Origin: Bacteroidales bacterium GP2
Lineage (GTDB): Bacteria; Bacteroidota; Bacteroidia; Bacteroidales; Muribaculaceae
Direction: 5' to 3'
DNA: 18,361 nucleotides
Assembly (NCBI GenBank): GCA_001701115.1
Contig: DAAJ01000057.1
Coordinates: forward strand, 1-18,361
Of this stretch, positions 15,202 to 18,361 are shown piece by piece (positions within the stretch are counted from its first letter, which is position 1; every line of letters starts with the position of its first letter). Both the position numbers and the translations under genes were made by a program. The notes beneath the pieces were generated by a model. That model ran no database searches. It saw only the letters and a list, made by a program, of their open reading frames with translations, and was not told where the DNA came from.

Positions 15202-16299
15202 TTAATGTGTTGTCGCATTATTTTGAAGGAGAGGAAACAAGCTGTCATTTACAATATTACGCCATGAGTTTGAGCTGACGGAATCTCTCAGGGCTTTTTC
15301 ATCAATACTTTCTCTCTTTTTCATAAATTGTTCTAATCCTGCGCAAAGACTTGCCGGATTATCCTTAATCACTATGCCGTTTGATTCCCTGATTATCTCT
15401 TTGTTTGCGTGGGTGCCGGTTGCTATGCAGAATAGCCCGGCGCCTATATATTCGTATGTTTTGGTAGGAGGTTGATGATCATAATACTCCGTGAGCGGAA
15501 TGTATGTAATTCCGACATTGCATTTGTCAAAGAAAGGAGATAGCTGCGATGTGTGTATGAATCCATGGAAACGGATATGCTTGTCCAATTCCCATTTTTT
15601 TGCACAATCCTCAAGTTTTGAGAAATCTCCGCCTATTCCGTCACCTACAATATCTATAGTTATGCACTCTTCCGGGTGTTTTTGATGAAAAATGCCGAGT
15701 CCTTCTATCATCTCATGGATATTTCGGTTTACGAGTGTGCCCACATACAATATGTTCATCTTCCCGTGGTAGTCTTTCGGGCGCGAAGGGGTCACGGTGT
15801 AGCCTAACGGCAGAACAAAAGTATTGCTCAGACCCAGTTTGTCCTTTACCCCCGGAGATACAACCGTTACCTTTTCAAATTTACTTCCATCGCTCCTTAT
15901 CTTGTCGTCAAACCGCTTGCGAATGTTCCTGTCGCCGTCAATCGAGAGGGTTCTCACATCCATTATCATGTTTTTTTTACCGCACAGGCACGGTAGTATG
16001 GAGCATCCCCTGAAGTGTTCCACTATTATTGCCTGATTCCGTCGTTTCCATATCTGCATCAGACACGTGGTTATAAAAAACACTCCTCTGAGTAAAAAGC
16101 ATATTCCTGAGAATGGAACATAAATCACTTTCACGCCCGGAGTCGCAACTCTACTGTGTCCTTCATCTGCTGTAATCACGGTTATGGTATATCTGTCGCG
16201 AAGCTCAAGACACCAGTTGTATGTGTCAGTGACATACCCGTACTGTGTCTTGTCAATTATCAGGAGTCTCGGTTTTCTGTTATTCTTATCCGGCATCAT
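15202..16299 (-). CDS. GT4-like glycosyltransferase (upstream gene)
   Basis: The 365-residue product has a divergent N-terminal half (about 1-165) with a strongly hydrophobic stretch at 63-83 (FSGICFLLRGVFF), probably membrane-associating. The C-terminal half is recognisable as GT-B: NILYVGTLVNRNIHEMIEG (182-200), TIDIVGDG near 214-221, IRFHGFI (242-248), then YDHQPPTKTYEYIGAG (273-288). In that last segment Glu283 and the following Gly-Ala-Gly occupy the donor-binding loop. It is a likely partner of the second glycosyltransferase in building a surface glycan. It begins 12 bases after the flippase stop. Two adjacent ATG codons (16299 and 16296) can start it; the first is given. A TAACTTTG sequence overlaps the flippase stop just upstream but lacks a -33 element, so I do not call a separate promoter. 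Specificity is unknown. Confidence 0.8.
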   Translation of the reverse strand: MMPDKNNRKPRLLIIDKTQYGYVTDTYNWCLELRDRYTITVITADEGHSRVATPGVKVIYVPFSGICFLLRGVFFITTCLMQIWKRRNQAIIVEHFRGCSILPCLCGKKNMIMDVRTLSIDGDRNIRKRFDDKIRSDGSKFEKVTVVSPGVKDKLGLSNTFVLPLGYTVTPSRPKDYHGKMNILYVGTLVNRNIHEMIEGLGIFHQKHPEECITIDIVGDGIGGDFSKLEDCAKKWELDKHIRFHGFIHTSQLSPFFDKCNVGITYIPLTEYYDHQPPTKTYEYIGAGLFCIATGTHANKEIIRESNGIVIKDNPASLCAGLEQFMKKRESIDEKALRDSVSSNSWRNIVNDSLFPLLQNNATTH

Positions 16300-16311
16300 T
16301 ATTCTGCAAAG

Positions 16312-17682
16312 TTAGTGATTCCATATTCCTGATGCGGAGCGGCTGACAATTTTTCTGATCTGAATGACAGGAATGAAATTACCGGCGAACAGAAGAACCG
16401 TCAAGGCAACCGGTACCCCTGCGACACCTATTGATCTGCTCATCACCAGGGCAAGCGGTATGAATACTATCGCCTGGATGATGGCTACCGATACTTGCAG
16501 GGTCAGTTTGCCGGTTCCCGCGAGAATATGTGCATAGATATTTGTCCAGTTATAAATGCAAGAATATAATGCGCAGGCGCAAGTCAGATAAATACTGAAG
16601 CCGGTATCGCTGCCAATCCATATCCTGTAGGCAAACGGAGATACTGCTGTCAGTGCCATACCTGCTAAAAGACTCCATAGCCAAATGATATTGAGTCTTT
16701 TAACAGTCTTTTTTATCCAGAGGCAATCTCCTTTGGCAAACGCGTCAGTCACTGCCGAGCAGAAAGGTACTAGTAGTATTGTGAAACTTGTGGTGAGCAG
16801 AGATGTATATTTGACGGCGATGCCGTATGGTGTCACTTCTTCGGGACCAAACCAGCGCGATATGATAAGATTTGAGGTCATAAAGAGAACGATAGCTGTA
16901 ATCTGCAGGATAAAGAATTTAAATCCGAGAGATACGACCGGGGAGATGTATTCCTTTCGAGCATATCTTAGCCCCGGCATCAGATGCCGCTTCTGTAGGA
17001 ATGTTACTATGCAGGCAATAAGATACACAGCGGCGGGAGCAGTGGTAAATATCACAGCTACATAGAGCAACGACCCTGCTGTTGATGATTTTGACAACAG
17101 ATAAATAAGCACAAAGGATATTAAACTCGATATGCAATTGAGTGACTCGGTCACGGCTGGCAGCTGCAGCGACATATACACTACACCCACCAGACGGAAA
17201 ATAAAGCCGATGGCAACAAGAATAACGCTGCAATTAATGATGAATCTCAGGTCGGGCACCATGGAGGCATTCACATTAAGCAATCCGTACCAGTCAATGA
17301 ATGGAGATATACAGCAGAATATTATGCAACCGGTTGTGATGATTGCCGTGATGGAAAGAAACGCTATGGTAATATAACCTCTGGCGGTATGGAAATCTTT
17401 TCCGGCGATTGCCTCTGTGAGTTTTGTGCGTAGTCCGCTGTTGATTCCCACATCCATTATGAATATCCACGACAGAATCGAATTCAAGGTGAGCCAGATA
17501 CCGTACTCGTACTCATTGAGATAGTCGAGAGTTACTGGAACACAAAAGAAAGAGATGAGAATAGCCGCACATCTGGCAACTATTCCCACTCCTATGTTTT
17601 TAGCCGCAAGTTTGGTCCGGTTATCGGACAATATGCTGTGCAATCCGGTTGCGGATAATACTTTGTGTATTTCGACTTTCAT
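16312..17682 (-). CDS. Wzx-like polysaccharide flippase (MOP superfamily)
   Basis: The 456-residue product is almost entirely hydrophobic, with about 12-14 predicted membrane segments, and resembles oligosaccharide flippases of the MOP/MATE superfamily. Typical early features are KNIGVGIVARCAAILISF (28-45), a short YLNEYEYGIWLTL stretch after the first helix, and a DVGINSGLRTKL loop (77-88). The 30 N-terminal residues are polar and presumably cytoplasmic. The role would be to move a lipid-linked oligosaccharide across the inner membrane. The ATG shares its first base with the argH stop (TAATG), so translation is probably coupled. With two glycosyltransferases downstream it forms a small glycan-export cassette; no polymerase or ligase gene is visible in the window. 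Confidence 0.88.
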   Translation of the reverse strand: MKVEIHKVLSATGLHSILSDNRTKLAAKNIGVGIVARCAAILISFFCVPVTLDYLNEYEYGIWLTLNSILSWIFIMDVGINSGLRTKLTEAIAGKDFHTARGYITIAFLSITAIITTGCIIFCCISPFIDWYGLLNVNASMVPDLRFIINCSVILVAIGFIFRLVGVVYMSLQLPAVTESLNCISSLISFVLIYLLSKSSTAGSLLYVAVIFTTAPAAVYLIACIVTFLQKRHLMPGLRYARKEYISPVVSLGFKFFILQITAIVLFMTSNLIISRWFGPEEVTPYGIAVKYTSLLTTSFTILLVPFCSAVTDAFAKGDCLWIKKTVKRLNIIWLWSLLAGMALTAVSPFAYRIWIGSDTGFSIYLTCACALYSCIYNWTNIYAHILAGTGKLTLQVSVAIIQAIVFIPLALVMSRSIGVAGVPVALTVLLFAGNFIPVIQIRKIVSRSASGIWNH

Positions 17683-18361
17683 TATTGTATGCGGTTCATG
17701 ACAGCGCGCATTTTTGCGGCTATTTCGGCATTGCAGAGATTGCCGATTGAACCTTCGTGGGTGTGGTGTACAGATTTTGTCGGAGTATATTCTCCGTTCT
17801 GCACCTGCATGCCGATTGTGCGGTAAGCTTCGCGGAACGGCATTCCTGAAAGCGCAAGGCGGTTGACATCCTCGACAGTGAAGAGATAGTTATATTTCGG
17901 GTCGTCAAGTATATTGTCCTTCACCTTTATGTGCGCAAGCATGAAGTCGCACATATCCAGGCATGAGCGCAACTCGGCGGTTGCAGGGAAGATTATGTCC
18001 TTGAGAAGCTGGAGGTCGCGGTTATATCCGAGGGGGAGATTTGCAGTGAGAAGCGCGATTTCGTTTGGAATAGACTGCAATCGGTTGCATTTGCCACGCA
18101 TAATCTCAAATACATCCGGATTCTTTTTGTGCGGCATGATGCTGGAGCCGGTCGTGAGTTCGTCCGGGAAAGAGATAAAACCGAAATTCTGGCACATCCA
18201 CATGCACACATCCATAGCGAAACGTCCGAGTGTGGATGCAATAGCGGCAATAGCCATGCCCACAGCACGCTCTGTTTTGCCGCGGCTCATCTGCGCTGCG
18301 ACAACATTATAGTGCATAGTTTCAAAACCGAGGAGCTCTGTGGTCATTGTGCGGTTCAGCG
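17682..18361 (-). CDS. argH: Argininosuccinate lyase, C-terminal half (cut by window edge)
   Basis: The frame is open to the end of the window. Before the internal Met at 18347 it reads LNRT, continuing into MTTELLGFE, so that Met is not the true start. About 225 codons are visible, roughly half of the usual enzyme. The fumarase/aspartase-superfamily signature GSSIMPHKKNPD is intact, and contains the flexible catalytic-serine loop. LLTANLPLGYNRDLQLLKD, VKDNILDD, and a terminal HHTHEGSIGNL segment match argininosuccinate lyases, especially those of Bacteroidales, rather than adenylosuccinate lyase. The enzyme splits argininosuccinate into arginine and fumarate in the cytoplasm. Its stop codon overlaps the flippase start by one base. 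The start and promoter lie outside the window. Confidence 0.94.
   Translation of the reverse strand, partial: LNRTMTTELLGFETMHYNVVAAQMSRGKTERAVGMAIAAIASTLGRFAMDVCMWMCQNFGFISFPDELTTGSSIMPHKKNPDVFEIMRGKCNRLQSIPNEIALLTANLPLGYNRDLQLLKDIIFPATAELRSCLDMCDFMLAHIKVKDNILDDPKYNYLFTVEDVNRLALSGMPFREAYRTIGMQVQNGEYTPTKSVHHTHEGSIGNLCNAEIAAKMRAVMNRIQ

Noticed and set aside
16307..16314. TAACTTTG on the minus strand at the flippase-glycosyltransferase junction as an internal promoter
   Set aside because: It matches the -7 element but has no -33 TTTG at suitable spacing and overlaps the flippase stop; single matches of this short motif are expected by chance in a window this long.
18345..18347. ATG at 18347 as the true start of argH
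   Set aside because: The frame stays open to the window edge, upstream codons fit the lyase sequence, and half the enzyme would be missing.

Overview
This window looks like a chromosomal segment of a gut-type Bacteroidales bacterium, possibly Muribaculaceae; the family-level call is inference. The evidence is the protein set: a K+-dependent-type membrane pyrophosphatase, two TonB-receptor-like outer-membrane barrels, a GLPGLI-family protein, a GH109-like Gfo/Idh/MocA protein, a lipoprotein regulator with a helix-turn-helix (HTH) end, and a protein with a type IX-like C-terminal tail. Many genes are also preceded by the Bacteroidetes -7 promoter element TAnnTTTG, several with a TTTG -33 element, and Shine-Dalgarno sites are weak or absent. 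I see no tRNA, rRNA, CRISPR array, insertion sequence or phage gene. No gene-free stretch exceeds 300 bases; the longest is about 280 bases, at 13194-13473.

Region 1 (1-2420, minus): hppA, a Na+/H+-type membrane pyrophosphatase, with its own promoter and a clear intrinsic terminator at the window's left edge.

Region 2 (2451-10435) is the most interesting part. A histidine kinase and an OmpR-type response regulator overlap by an ATGA junction on the minus strand. Downstream on the same strand lies an outer-membrane beta-barrel receptor with its own promoter. Divergent from the kinase is a two-gene operon, also joined by ATGA, made of a GLPGLI-family secreted protein and a second beta-barrel receptor with a carboxypeptidase-regulatory-like N-terminal domain. 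The 163-base divergent intergenic region holds four tandem 11-bp repeats ending exactly at the -33 element of the GLPGLI operon. That is the geometry of an OmpR/PhoB-family operator, and it suggests the kinase/regulator pair controls the operon and perhaps itself.

Region 3 (10453-14028): a lipoprotein-anchored, membrane-spanning regulator with a C-terminal HTH-like segment (minus); a secreted GH109-like protein with an extra Ala/Lys-rich tail (minus); and a small secreted cyclophilin-like protein with a type IX-like tail (plus).

Region 4 (14083-18361, minus): the C-terminal half of argininosuccinate lyase (argH, cut by the window edge), then a Wzx-like flippase whose start codon overlaps the argH stop, then two family-4-type glycosyltransferases. 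The junctions are 1 base of overlap, 12 bases and 6 bases, so this reads as one transcription unit joining arginine biosynthesis to a small surface-glycan cassette.
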